Both the position numbers and the translations under genes were made by a program. The notes under the pieces are model-generated. The model was not told the DNA's origin. It made no database searches and saw only the letters and a list, made by a program, of their open reading frames with translations. A stretch of 64,000 nucleotides of DNA from Eupeodes corollae (taxonomy: Eukaryota; Arthropoda; Insecta; Diptera; Syrphidae), in NCBI RefSeq assembly GCF_945859685.1, contig NC_079147.1:50188946-50252945 (forward strand), written 5' to 3'. Positions 23,985 to 34,545 of this stretch are shown in pieces. Numbering within the stretch: position 1 is the stretch's first letter; each line of letters starts with the position of its first letter.

Positions 23985-25655
23985 GCGCATGTCTACCATT
24001 TGAACATCTTTTCTTTACTCTACGAGTTCGTTTATTTTTATTCTCTTTAATTTTTGAAGGATTGATATCTGATACAAAAATCTTATCATTTAAATTTCTT
24101 TTCTGAATTTGATTCTCGTGTACAAAGCGTTCTACTTCAATTACTCTTAAAATAAGTTAATTTGCTAACAATCTTTGAAACTTTTGCTGGAATTCATTTA
24201 ATCATATTCATATAGTTGTCCTTTATAGAGACTTCTTCCCCCACTTTGTATTTTGGTTTAAAAATTATTTTACAATTTTCTTTTTCTTCAACGCTTGCTC
24301 TTAAGTCTACTTTTTTGTCAACAGCTTCAATTTTATTATTATTTTTGATATTTTTTCTTCAAAGAACTTAAAATAATTCTGGGCTTAAAATAAACAACAT
24401 TTCAGAAGGAGTTTTGGAAGTTACTGTTGATGGAGTGTTACGTTAATTAAAAAGAAGTTAATTTACTTATTCTAATAACGACAGTTTATTATTTTGTTCC
24501 AAGCATAACTTTTTTAAAACTGACTTTACTGTCTGCACTCCCCGTTCTGCTAATCTATTCGATTGTGGGAGGTATGGAGGGGACTTTACCAAATCAATAC
24601 TTTTACATTTACAAAAATTTGTAAGAACACTAGAGTTAAAAGGTGGTCCATTATCCGTCACGATAAAACCCGGATATCCAAAAACTAAAAACAATTTTGA
24701 AAGGTCATTTATTAATGACTGAAAAGTTTTTGCGTTCATTAACCTCACGTCACAATATTTCGAGAAAGAATCTATAATGATTAAAAATGTTTTCCCACCA
24801 AAAAAGAAAAAATTTAAATGAATGCGATCAAAAGGAAGCTCCGATAATGTCAGTTTAGTTTCAACTTTTTCTCGCGGAACATTTTCTGTTTTTTCACAAA
24901 CTTCACAATTTTTTGCGAATTAGGTAATAGACTTATCAAATGCTGGCCACCACGCATATGACCTTGCTACCATCTTCATCCTCACTATACCTGAATAGTT
25001 TTTATGCAGAAATTCGAGAACGCTATTTTGAAGGGATGCTGGAACAACAACTCTGTGCCCATATATTATGCAATACATAAACTTGTTCTATTTCTAAAAT
25101 ACAGCCTTATATAATCTGATATATTATTTGGCCAACCTAATTGCAAATACTCGAAAAGAATTTTTAATACTTTGTCATGTTGAGTACTAACTTGAACAGT
25201 TTCCGTATTAACCAAATTATCATCAACGTGAAAATAATTTATTGGTGTCTCTTCTACATTTTAGTAATGACCCAATGGCAATCTTGACAAACAATCTACG
25301 TGTCCCATTTTAGAACCCTTTCTAAACGAAATTTTATACTCATACTGGGACAATATTATAGACCATCTATGTATGTAATCTCACAACAGCAACAGCGGAA
25401 TTCCCTTTACTAGGGTGAAAAATCAGTGCAAATCGTAAATTTGTGCCCATTCAAATAGTTGTGGAATTTGTCTATTCCAAAGATAATGGCTGGTGCCTCG
25501 CGGTGTAACTGCGAGTAGTTTTTTCTGCTGCTGATAAAGTACAAGATGCAAAACTAACTAGCATTTCATTACCATTTACTAGATGACATAAAATCGCTTA
25601 CGATTTTGGCAAGAACTATTTCTTCAGTTATTGTAGAAGATGAAAGAGAGGTTTG
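23985..25655 (-). pseudogene. Ty3/gypsy pol fragment: RNase H end, integrase, C-terminus
   Basis: Minus-strand order: RNase H remnants near 25560-25440 (HREAPAIIFGIDKFHNYL), a block near 25320 (YKISFRKGSKMGHVDCLSRL), then integrase. Its zinc-binding end reads FLHKNYSGIVRMKM (the second His position is Tyr) and CEVCEKT. The catalytic core has a first-motif Asp replaced by Asn (RIHLNF near 24820), VTDNGPPF near 24655 and LAERGVQTVK (Glu) near 24545. A C-terminal part with KYKVGEEVSIKDNY and a basic tail ends near 23985. Several stops and shifts break it. No LTRs or gag are visible, so it is an orphan fragment between the RTE copy and a LINE piece. Confidence 0.8.
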
Positions 25656-25666
25656 AGTGCAACCAT

Positions 25667-26885
25667 CTAAATGACTAAAGAAGTGTGGATCAGGATCATG
25701 AATATGTTCAGTATACGATTTTTTAAGTATTTAAAGCAAATAGATTTGATATGGTTGGAGAAACTAATTGAAGGTGGAAACACATCAGATTTTCGTTTGG
25801 CATTTATAAACTTGAAAAATTTCCTTTTTACAGAAAGAAGGTTATTTTCCGTTTGGTTAAGGTATTGGTTATAAATGGATTCCCTCAATTCAGAGAAAGA
25901 ATTATAGGCGAGAAGATAGTTGTTGTGGTCGGTATCAGATTTGGACTGTAAAAAGATCTTCCAAATCTTGTTACGGGTATTTCTTAGGCTACGGAGCTCT
26001 CTGTTGTACCAAGGGGAAGAAAAAGTGAAATCTTTTTTTTTCGAGAGAATGGTACTAATACAGTATGAGAGAATCAAATAAAACCAATTTAGGGATTCTA
26101 CTGTTGAGTGGAGGGAACTTAATTCATAGTTGGCTGAGCTAAGAAGATTGTTGAGTTTGGATAAATCAACCCTACGGAAATCATAACAGTAGCTCTTCAT
26201 TTAAAAAAAGTTATTCTCAAATTCAATAGGTAAAGAGAGAATAAGGGAAGGATGATAGCGACCCAAGGTTGAGAGAAGGCGAGGGCTTACTGAGACAACA
26301 CAGTTATCAGATGAGAAGATGAAGATGCTCCATTTAGTTGAAAAAAATGCACAATCAGACAGACGATCAATGAACAGCGATTCAGATTCAGAGGAGATGT
26401 TAGTTGGAAAGAAGGATTTCTGATTATCAGAGATGGACCAACTAAGATGGGAAAAATTAAAGTCGCCAAGAACGATGATCAAATCATTAGGTTGCACTTG
26501 GTCAACCATATAATCAATGGCATTAAAATCAGCTTGGCATGTTTTGATTTGTTGGGCTAGCCGAATATAACAACAAAGGACAAACGGAAACAACTTAGGA
26601 TGTGTATTTTAGGTAATACACCTACAAATTTGATTGAAGTAGGAATATGGAGTAACGAACTTTCAAACATACTATTGATAGCTAAAAGCACACCACGGCC
26701 ATGTGTATTACTCGCAAATTCCACGACATCCATTCGATAGATGGAATAGTCTTTAGTGAAGAGTTCCGTACTAAGAATATCGGTTGTGAGGTTGGTTTCA
26801 GTAAGGGCAAAGTTGTCATAAGAAAGGTTAAATTCAACAAAATGCAAAGTTATCTGGGGAGTGATGACCAAATATTTCTCTTATG
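25667..26885 (-). pseudogene. Jockey/CR1-type LINE, 5' part (endonuclease and linker)
   Basis: Three open pieces on the minus strand make one protein in order: FALTETNLTTDIL (endonuclease Glu motif), TKDYSIYRMD and GVLLAINSMFESSLLH near 26700; LIIVLGDFNFSHLSW near 26480; YHPSLILSLPIEF near 26240; then the linker with FSSPWYNRELRSLRNTRNKI and FINAKRKSDVFPPSI near 25750. Stops and shifts sit at 26557-26593 and 26201. RT is absent: the sequence ends where the gypsy fragment starts. The 5' end meets the oppositely oriented LINE at 26885. Confidence 0.75.
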
Positions 26886-26887
26886 TA

Positions 26888-28963
26888 AGCTGTAACTCAA
26901 AAGTTTTCTGGGATAATATTCGCGAGCTAGGAGGACGTTGTCGACATTCGGTGAATACTCTCGCAGCTGAGACACTAGCGACTCATTTTAAAACGCTTTT
27001 GTCGGCTGACGTGAATCTCCATACCTTCTCTTATGCTCTCCCCAACTTTATAGTCGATGAACTGGATCGTCCAATACTGTTACGTGAATTGGAATCAACT
27101 TTACAAAAAATGAAAAATAATAAAGCACCTGGTTTCGATGGAATTCCAGTAGAATTTTACAAAAATGGTACTGAGCAATTGAAAAATTATCTTCTTCTAT
27201 ACTTCAACCGATTATATAATGAGTCTCATGTTCCAAACAATCTAAACAAAGCAGTTATTTTTGCAATTTATAAGAGTGGAGATGTGAACCAGCCAGAGAA
27301 CTATAGAGGCATATCTATTCTTAGCTCATTAAGGAAGATCTTCACTTCAATACTCTACGAACGGCTGACCAATTGGGTTGAGGACAAAAACCTTCTCAGT
27401 ATGTTTCAAGCCGGTTTTCGAGCGGGTTACTCAACGCTGGACCATATATTTGCGTTAACAAGTATTGCCAAGAAATGTATTGATAAAAAGAAAAAATTAT
27501 ACGCTTGTTTCGTTGACTTCAAAGCTGCATTTGACAAGGTGAATAGACAAGCATTGTTGTACAAGCTCTCAATGCTTGGAATCTCTCGGAAATTCTTGCA
27601 GCTATACTTCAATTTCCTTATCTCGTCGACTGCTTCGGTATGTGATGGATCGCATTTATCAGATTGGTTTGAAACGACAACAGGTGTCCCACAAGGCTGC
27701 ATTCTAAGCCCAATCCTCTTCGCTTTATTTATTGATGATATTTCCGATGTTCTTCCAGGAGGAATATCTTTTGCCGACATACAAGTAAAAGTCTTACTCT
27801 ATGCTGATGACCTAGTATTGCTGGCTGAAAACCCTTTCACTCTACAGCTGCAAATAAACAGGTTAAATACATTCTGCGAGAAATGGGGGTTAGCTATCAA
27901 TACTAGCAAAACTAAGGTGATGATTTTTGAGACTCGTCAAAGAAGAAGGCTTCCCGAAGAGAATTGGCAACTTAATAATATTCCTATTGAAGTGGTGCAG
28001 GAATTTAAGTATCTGGAAGTTTTAATCACACACAACCTTAACTTCGCAAAGCATGTTAGGAATAAAAGTAATGAGGCTAAATAAGCTTTGAGCATAATGT
28101 GGCCCAAGTTCTTTGCGAACCAAGAAATTGATCTGTTGTCAAAATACCGTGTGTTTCGCGCGACTGTGAATACATGCATGTGCTATGGTACCCCGGTTTT
28201 CGAACATACTTATATAGAGGCGTTCGAAGCAGTACAAAGATATTTCTTCAAGCGCTTATTTAGATTGCCAAATTCAACGCCAAATTATGCAATCTACGTT
28301 GAATCAGGATTATCGCCTCTTTACATTGAAAATCTAAAATCAAACTCCGACTATTTAATAAGAGTTATGAGAAGAAGCGGAAGAAGTCTTCATAAATCAA
28401 TCATGGTAAGATTGTTGCAAACGAGGGCTTCACCATTCAAGGATTAGAACGAGTTAGCCCTAGCCCACGGAACTAATCTTCCCCTAAGTGAAACAAACGT
28501 TGATGAATGGCCGAGGCTTTTTGCTAATGTCATCGCTAAAATAGATGAAAAAATTTACACCCAGCATCTATCTAGAGCAAATGAAACTACATCTAGAAAT
28601 ATGTATAAGAACCTAAATCACCAGTTACCCTCGGAAGCGAATTATTTCTCTACTGAATTTTCGGCCGAAGCTATAAGCTACATATTCAGAGCTCGCGTCG
28701 AATTGTTAAACTTAAACTTTATGCCCCACCGAGCTGACTTGTCACAAATTTGCGAGCTTTGCAACAGACGAGAGAATGAAGATACAATCCATTTTATTGC
28801 AATCTGTCCAATGCTGCAGGAAATCCGACGATTGTATTTCGAATCAAGTCATCTCACCCTAAACCGACTCTATGAAATACTCAATGGAGCGATAGGATGG
28901 TCTACCCTCTATAAGTACTGCAAACACGCCTTAGCATATCGCAATAGTTATGTAACTTAAAAC
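26888..28963 (+). pseudogene. LINE L-A ORF2: reverse transcriptase and CCHC
   Basis: One frame runs for about 690 codons with only two internal stops (TAA at 28082, TAG at 28445). Numbering from the ATG at 26861, RT motifs are KAPGFDG (88-94), NYRGISIL (147-154), FVDFKAAFDKV (217-227, motif A Asp), GVPQGCILSP (275-284) and YADD (314-317), all with key residues kept. The last open piece ends in CELCNRRENEDTIHFIAICP, a C-x2-C-x8-H-x4-C motif found at the end of several non-LTR ORF2 proteins. No RNase H is seen. The clade is unclear to me. Low decay suggests a rather young copy; the ATG itself lies before the homologous part. Confidence 0.85.
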
Positions 28964-29334
28964 AGCAGTTGTTGCAGTTCAAGCACCAAAATTTTTGTTG
29001 ATATCTTTTGTGTTTCAAATCACTTAAAAATTGAAAACGTATAAATATATTTGTGTTTCAAATCATTTCAAAATTGGTATCTTTTTGTGTTTCAAATCAT
29101 ATTAAAATTGTTAAATTTCTTAATTGAATTATGTAAATCTAATTTTAGTTACTTTATGCTTTTTTGAATTTGTATACTATAAAAAAAAAACCTGTTACTT
29201 TTATTTATTTTATTTCATTTTTATTCTTTATAACACTAAATGAAATGTCATAACAGGCAGACGGCAGAATAAGCCATGTATTTTTCTTAAGAAAAGAAAT
29301 ATTGTTAATTAAAAATTTTTGTTAATAAAGAAGT

Positions 29335-29355
29335 TATCTATCTATCTATCTATCT
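29335..29355. repeat. (TATC)5 microsatellite, LINE tail
   Basis: TATCTATCTATCTATCTATCT directly after the 3' UTR of LINE L-A; most simply its retrotransposition tail. Confidence 0.85.
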
Positions 29356-29635
29356 GTAGCTTAATTTTCTTAAACCCCATCACTCCATTAAATGTTGCCT
29401 AAATCTGGCCCTAAATAATTAGAATCACTTTTCTGTATTAAAAGCCTTGATCGTCGATGTCGAAAAAATATGTTACAATAACCATTTATGACGATTTATT
29501 CATTAGTTAGTAAGCTACTAACCCTATGTGACAAAGCTTGTACCGATTTTTATGACTCGCTTTACTTTGGACTGATCTGTGTCCAAACAAGAAGAAAATT
29601 TTCGAAAAATAAAAAAGATATGTTTGTATGTATGT

Positions 29636-29757
29636 AAGAAAGGGCTCTCAACAAAATTGCGTGGGTGTTTTTTTTTTACCATAGCAGTAAAAAAGGTAAA
29701 CATTTTGTTTAACCCTAAATATCTCACGAAGCAAAGATGCTAGACACTTAAACTAAC
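29636..29757 (+). repeat. R1 fold-back repeat, fragment C
   Basis: AGAAAGGGCTCTCAACAAAA, a T-run, TTTACCATAGCAGT and GTTTAACCCTAAATATCTCA reproduce the subterminal blocks of R1 (compare 61360-61480). Both terminus and inner units are missing. Confidence 0.65.
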
Positions 29758-29763
29758 TCTTTC

Positions 29764-30292
29764 AAATCGCTGCGTCTTTGGACTAAGAAGGCAATTGAGA
29801 AGTAAAGTCCTCTCTCGAGCATCTAAGATGACCATATGTTAGACATTTATCGTCCCAGTCCTCATTTATGGCGCTGAGGTCTGGAAAGATGAGAGCGTAT
29901 TAGGATACTTTGAGAGAAAAATTCTTCGGGTTATTTTTGGTCCCGTATGCATAGATGGAGAATGGAGGGGAAGACATAACGACGACCTGTACGGGCTGTA
30001 CAGTGACACTGACCTAGTTAACAGAACTAAAGTCTAACGGCTTAGATGTCTAGGTCATGTAGAGCGAATGAACATCAATGCTCTAGACCGGATGGTCTTC
30101 GAACCCAATCTCGAGGGACGGCGCAGTAGAGGAAGGCTGCGACTCAGGTGGTGCACGCAGATGGGTGAAGACATCATCCAACTTGGCGTGCGAAACTGGA
30201 GACAGCTAGTTAGGGACCGAGCTGGCTGGAGACGCATGTTCGTTGAGACCCAACTCCGCCCTGACTATAGCTCCACATTAAGTATGTAAGTT
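29764..30292 (+). pseudogene. RTE-type LINE, 3' fragment (copy 5)
   Basis: This matches the C-terminal domain of the other RTE copies: a GGCAATTGAGAAGTAAAGTC block, VLIYGAEVW, DESVLGYFERKILRVIFGPV, then TDLVNRTKV, LGHVERMNINALDRMVFEP and WRQLVRDRAGWRRMF. It ends in CTGACTATAGCTCCACATTA followed by AGTATGTAAGT, the family 3' end. A deletion removes part of the WTLSK segment and there is a TAA in KV*RL. It is a typical 5'-truncated LINE insertion. Confidence 0.85.
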
Positions 30293-33200
30293 TTTAGTGT
30301 GCTTTAATTTATTAAATATTTTGTACACAATTTTATTGATATAAATTGCTAAATCATTATCCATATTGTATTAATTCCATATTGTATTAATTGAAACAAT
30401 AAGCCACGAAATAACCCAATGGTGTTTAATATTTCTGAAGATTGAACATCTTGTCATTGTGCATTCTACATACAAAATTCATCATTGTTGGAGTTTTGTC
30501 TGAAACTGTGTCTTTAAAAAAATGTATAGACCTGGACTTTTATATACAATTTCGAAGAAGCTAAATGCTAGATTTGAAAATATGAGCTTAGCTGGCAGTT
30601 TGCGAAAACTGTTTAAAGTTAATTCAACCCTTTTTACTTAAAAATATTTAAGTTAGCCAAAAATAAACTATTATAGTGCGCGTTTTTATTTTAAATTTAA
30701 TTTTTATATTTGAAGTTAAGAAAGAACTCCAAATATACTTTGTTGATAACCAAGGTTTTAGATGTTCTTAGGAAACTCAGTAACATTTATGACCACTCTT
30801 AAACTTAAATAATACTAATTAGTCTTTAATAACTTTTTAAACTGCCTAAAAAGGTTAAAATATTAAAAGAACGAGAAGAAAAAACAGAACAAAACTTTTT
30901 TATCAGATTACTCCACTATTTCTACTTTAACTGCTTCAAATTCCTTAGAAAAAATCTTAAAAAACAACTCTGATAACTCTTGAGTACTATTTTATGATGT
31001 TAAAGATTGAAGTGCAAAGTAGTTGTACCCAAATACAAACCCAAAATATATAAACTTTGTTTCATAAAAAAAAACTTTAAACTATATAAATTGTATAAAA
31101 CTTAGAGAACTTGTTAATTAAAAAATATCATTAAAAAAAACTCATTTTTAGGTTAAGGCACCTTAGAATAAGAAAAAACTCTTAAGACATTAAACCTTCC
31201 CTTAATTTTTGAATTTTAACAAAAACAAAAATTGAAAAAAGCGCCATTTAATGATACTTGGGTTTAGAAGGCTTAACAAATTGAACATTATCCCGAAGTC
31301 TGTTTTGAAATTTAGTTGCAAAACTTAAACTAGAAAAATATCTGACTCATTTCATAAACAATCCGACTCCCACATTCAAACTTATGTATGTACATATTTA
31401 TTTAACAAAACGGTAGTCAAATAACATACAAAATATACAATAGCCACTAAACAGCCTTTTTCAATCTCCAAAAAAAAAGTATATATATGTCTATGAAAAT
31501 CACTCTGATTTGGGATTACCATTATTAACGCTGGTAATGCCGACATTTCACTCTGACTTGCCATTTATATTGTTGAAATCGTTGCATGGCCAAAAGCAAT
31601 TTATTCGAAGGCCCATCCTAAAACTCTTGTAAGGTGTGCAAGCTTATGTTGTGGTTCCTCCTAGATCCTTTTTCCTATACAAATACCCTTACATATTGAT
31701 GTACCCAATGTTTCCCAGTGAGTGTTATGCCTGTGGTGCAGTTCATCACTTTCGTTAAGCCAGAATTCACCTTCGCAGGACTACGAAGAGCTGATTTCTC
31801 TAGGTATTCCAATACAAAAGTATATATGTAGTTATAAAAGAAAAAAGAGGAGTAGAAACGGCACACCTTTGGCACATCGGAAAAAGGAAGCCTTCTCAAA
31901 ATCAGATATTTGCATTTGTAAATTAAAGTCGGAAGGGGCTGGTGGTCGCAACACCACCTTAAAATAGCTATCCTCTTGGCCTCCATTTAGTCCATCTCCA
32001 TACATACGTATATGAGTAAAATCGAAGAGAATTAAGTTATTTTGTTTTATTTTTGTATAAAGGACGAATGAAGGTAGGTTTACTCGTGGTCCTAGCCCCC
32101 GTCATACGTCCTTCTCTTCCCCATGACGGGGTGGCAGTGTTGTCGATTTGATTCCTTTGAAACATGCACAACACAGGACCTTCATGCGGAACAGAACAGA
32201 ACAGAACACAACAGTTCCTTTTACTTCAATCTGCTGATGCCTGCTGTTGTAGGGTGGGGACAATAAATTTAGCGCGCACTGTTATTAAGGTGAATGGCCA
32301 CAATTTCGCGTTAACGAATAAATTAGCTGCAAGGACCTCCTTGTCCTTACCACACCTCGACAATCGACTGACTTCAGTAGTTTGAGCTGTGAGCTGTTGT
32401 GCTCTGAGGCTGACGTTTCATTTCCACGAAGAAGACTACTTCTCATTTCATTCATATACTATGTTATGTTATGTACCTTAACATGAAGGAAGACTGCAGA
32501 ACAGACGCAAAAAGGAAACCCTGTGGAAACGAATAAACGTGGAGGCCTTAATCCGCTAATGTACATTGTTGTGCTACAACAATATAAGCCTAACTAGTGA
32601 TGGCGGGTAATAAACAATAGCCAGGCTATAAGCAAGGACGTGTGAGCGAGTTCAAGTTGAGCTGTGTGTAAAGTGCCTCCTTGTTGGCTTAATGTTTTTT
32701 TTTTTTGTTTTTTTTTTTTTGGCCTGTTGGATGTGGAAAAGAATGGTTTTATTTCTTTTTATTGGTTGGTTGGTTAGTTGGCTATATACAATATGCGTGC
32801 AGCACACTTTTCCTGATTGATGATTGTTGTTGTTGGTGTTTTTGTTGTGATGACTGTTTGTTGAATAGCTAAAGGCTGAAAGCTGAAGGCTGGAGACTTA
32901 ACACTGAAGCTGAATGATGCCGATTATGTTCCGTTAATTCGATTTAAAAGCACCCTTTATGTTACTAATTATTGTTGCAAATTTATATGAGAAGGTAAAA
33001 ACTTGAAAGGGTGCTTTTTTGTGTGTACTTGAAGCATTTTAAAGTACACACAAAGCTACAAATCATGCTTTTCAAGTACTTTTTTTTTTAATGTTAACTC
33101 TTGAGCTTTTAATGTTTTTAATTCCACTTTAAAAAACGATTAAACTTAATTTATTCCACATGCAACACCATCGAGAATGTGCCTAACCTACCCTACACCT

Positions 33201-33639
33201 ACATCTTTGAAATAGAAGTATGTAATTAAATCAATCAAAAACTCTCACATTGAACACACCCTACTGCGATACAAAGTACATGCTATAGTACAGTTTGAAA
33301 GTGGGCATGAGGTGAATAATTTTAGAAAACATTTTTTTATGAAATGCAGAAAATAGGCCAAATTCCTTGATTTATGCTAATTTTCACAAATAAAGGATTT
33401 GGATGCTTAAAGTTTTTCGGCTGTGGAAAACATATTAGAAAGTGAAGAACAGGGGCATATAGAGAGCTCTTTTAATTTAGACCTATTGCTTTGCGATTGT
33501 ATCGAGGAACCAACAGTTTTTCAGTTTTTTGTATTTAACTGTAATTTGTATGAACATTTTTCAAAACTCTTAGACTATACTCTAAAACTTTCTTTATGCA
33601 AGAGTGGAGTACATAACAGACATGCATACCCTTACAATG
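30293..33639. other. Long stretch without recognised genes
   Basis: 30.3-31.6 kb is AT-rich and empty. Around 32.0-32.7 kb GC content rises; it holds CCCCGTCAT and ATGACGGGG (about 32086-32118) as a small inverted repeat, a short (CAGAA)n run near 32190 and a T-rich tract near 32694-32720. A 103-codon frame (31675-31986, minus) has no motif I know. This may be unique host DNA or distal regulatory sequence, but nothing in it can be assigned. Confidence 0.5.
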
Positions 33640-33912
33640 ATTAAACATAGTGCGATCCTGCGATCAATTAGGAAGGAGGGATGACTTCATGAAAGAGAAG
33701 ATGCCAGTGTAAAATAGTTTTGAATGTCTGCACATTGTAATGAATCTGTAATATTGAGCCTAGAAAAGCGTTCCACATTCGTAAGTGGGGCTCAAGAGGA
33801 AACTGATAGGCATTCATATAGAAGTACGGTGTTAAATTGGCGATAATGCCTCAGTAATAAAACGATCACCAATCATTTTAAAAGCTCTTTTTTCAATACT
33901 ATTCAAAAGACT
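33640..33912 (-). pseudogene. Jockey/CR1-type LINE (L-B group), C-terminal fragment
   Basis: The minus strand shows LLNSIEKRAFKMIGDRFITE, then in shifted frames RMWNAF and VQTFKTILHWHLL. These correspond to the segment LLDRIQKRALKMIGDR ... RMWNAL ... VQNFKTNVHRYLL in the copy at 41560-42320. Roughly the last 90 codons of ORF2 are covered with a large internal loss. A mariner end begins immediately to the right. Confidence 0.65.
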
Positions 33913-33918
33913 CAATTA

Positions 33919-34545
33919 CAGTACGAGGGGCGTTCAATATATTCTCAGTATCGATATGAAGGAAAATGCGAATTCAATTTAAATTGTTTTATTTTTCAAT
34001 ATAATCTCCCCTAACATCAATGCATTTGTTACATCTTGAGATAAGCTTTTTAAAAACCTCAAAAAAAATAAGTTTCCCCTTTCCCTGCAAAATACCCATT
34101 TATTGCCGACTTGAGTTATTCATCGTCCGAAAATCTTTTTCCACTAAGACATTTTTTCAAATCCGGGCAAGGTCTGGACTATAGGGTGGATGTTGAATTT
34201 CTTCAAAACCACAATCTCGCACAGCAGCCTTGGAAACTCGCGCCGTGTGAACAGGAGCGTTGTCATGAAGAAGCAACACACCCGCTGCGAGTTTACCCCG
34301 TCTTTTCTTTTTAATTTAATCCCGCAAATTATGCAAAGTGGAAGCGTAGGATTTGGCGTTGATGGTTTCACTTTTTTTTTGTACTCAATGAGTAAGATTC
34401 CCTTTGAGTCCCAGAAAACTGTGGCCATGAGCTTCCCGGCAGACGGAGTGACTTTGAACTTCTTCGGGGGGTCAGTTCCTTTTTTATGCCACTGCATGGA
34501 CTCTTGTTTGCTTTCAGGGTCATAGTGGTGAACCCATGTTACTCA
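33919..34545 (-). pseudogene. mariner (irritans-like) relic with one terminal repeat
   Basis: The right-hand end (minus sense) is TACGAGGGGCGTTCAATAT at 33919-33937, a mariner-type terminal repeat starting at a TA. Reading inward on the minus strand, the transposase gives VHHYDPESKQESMQWHKKGT (first Asp region), FKVTPSAGKLMATVFWDSKG, then after shifts a segment matching KRRAKLAASVLLLHDNAPVH of the 17.7-kb copy, and GFEKMS near the C-terminus. The N-terminal DNA-binding half is missing because a LINE begins at 34546. Frameshifts around the second Asp inactivate it. Confidence 0.8.

Larger units (their letters stand above)
26885..29356 (+). mobile_element. 5'-truncated LINE with (TATC)n tail (family L-A)
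   Basis: The copy starts inside ORF2 just upstream of the RT, reads through RT and a C-terminal zinc-like motif, and ends in a 3' UTR (28961-29334) with three spaced copies of TTTGTGTTTCAAATCA (about 29007, 29050, 29083), an AATAAA near 29324 and a terminal (TATC)5 run at 29335-29355. A 5' truncation plus a simple-repeat tail is the normal outcome of incomplete target-primed reverse transcription. It interrupts or abuts the Jockey-type fragment on its left. I could not find a convincing target duplication. Confidence 0.8.

Noticed and set aside
32460..32475. TATGTTATGTTATGT run as a meaningful repeat
   Set aside because: Too short; consistent with chance slippage in AT-rich DNA.
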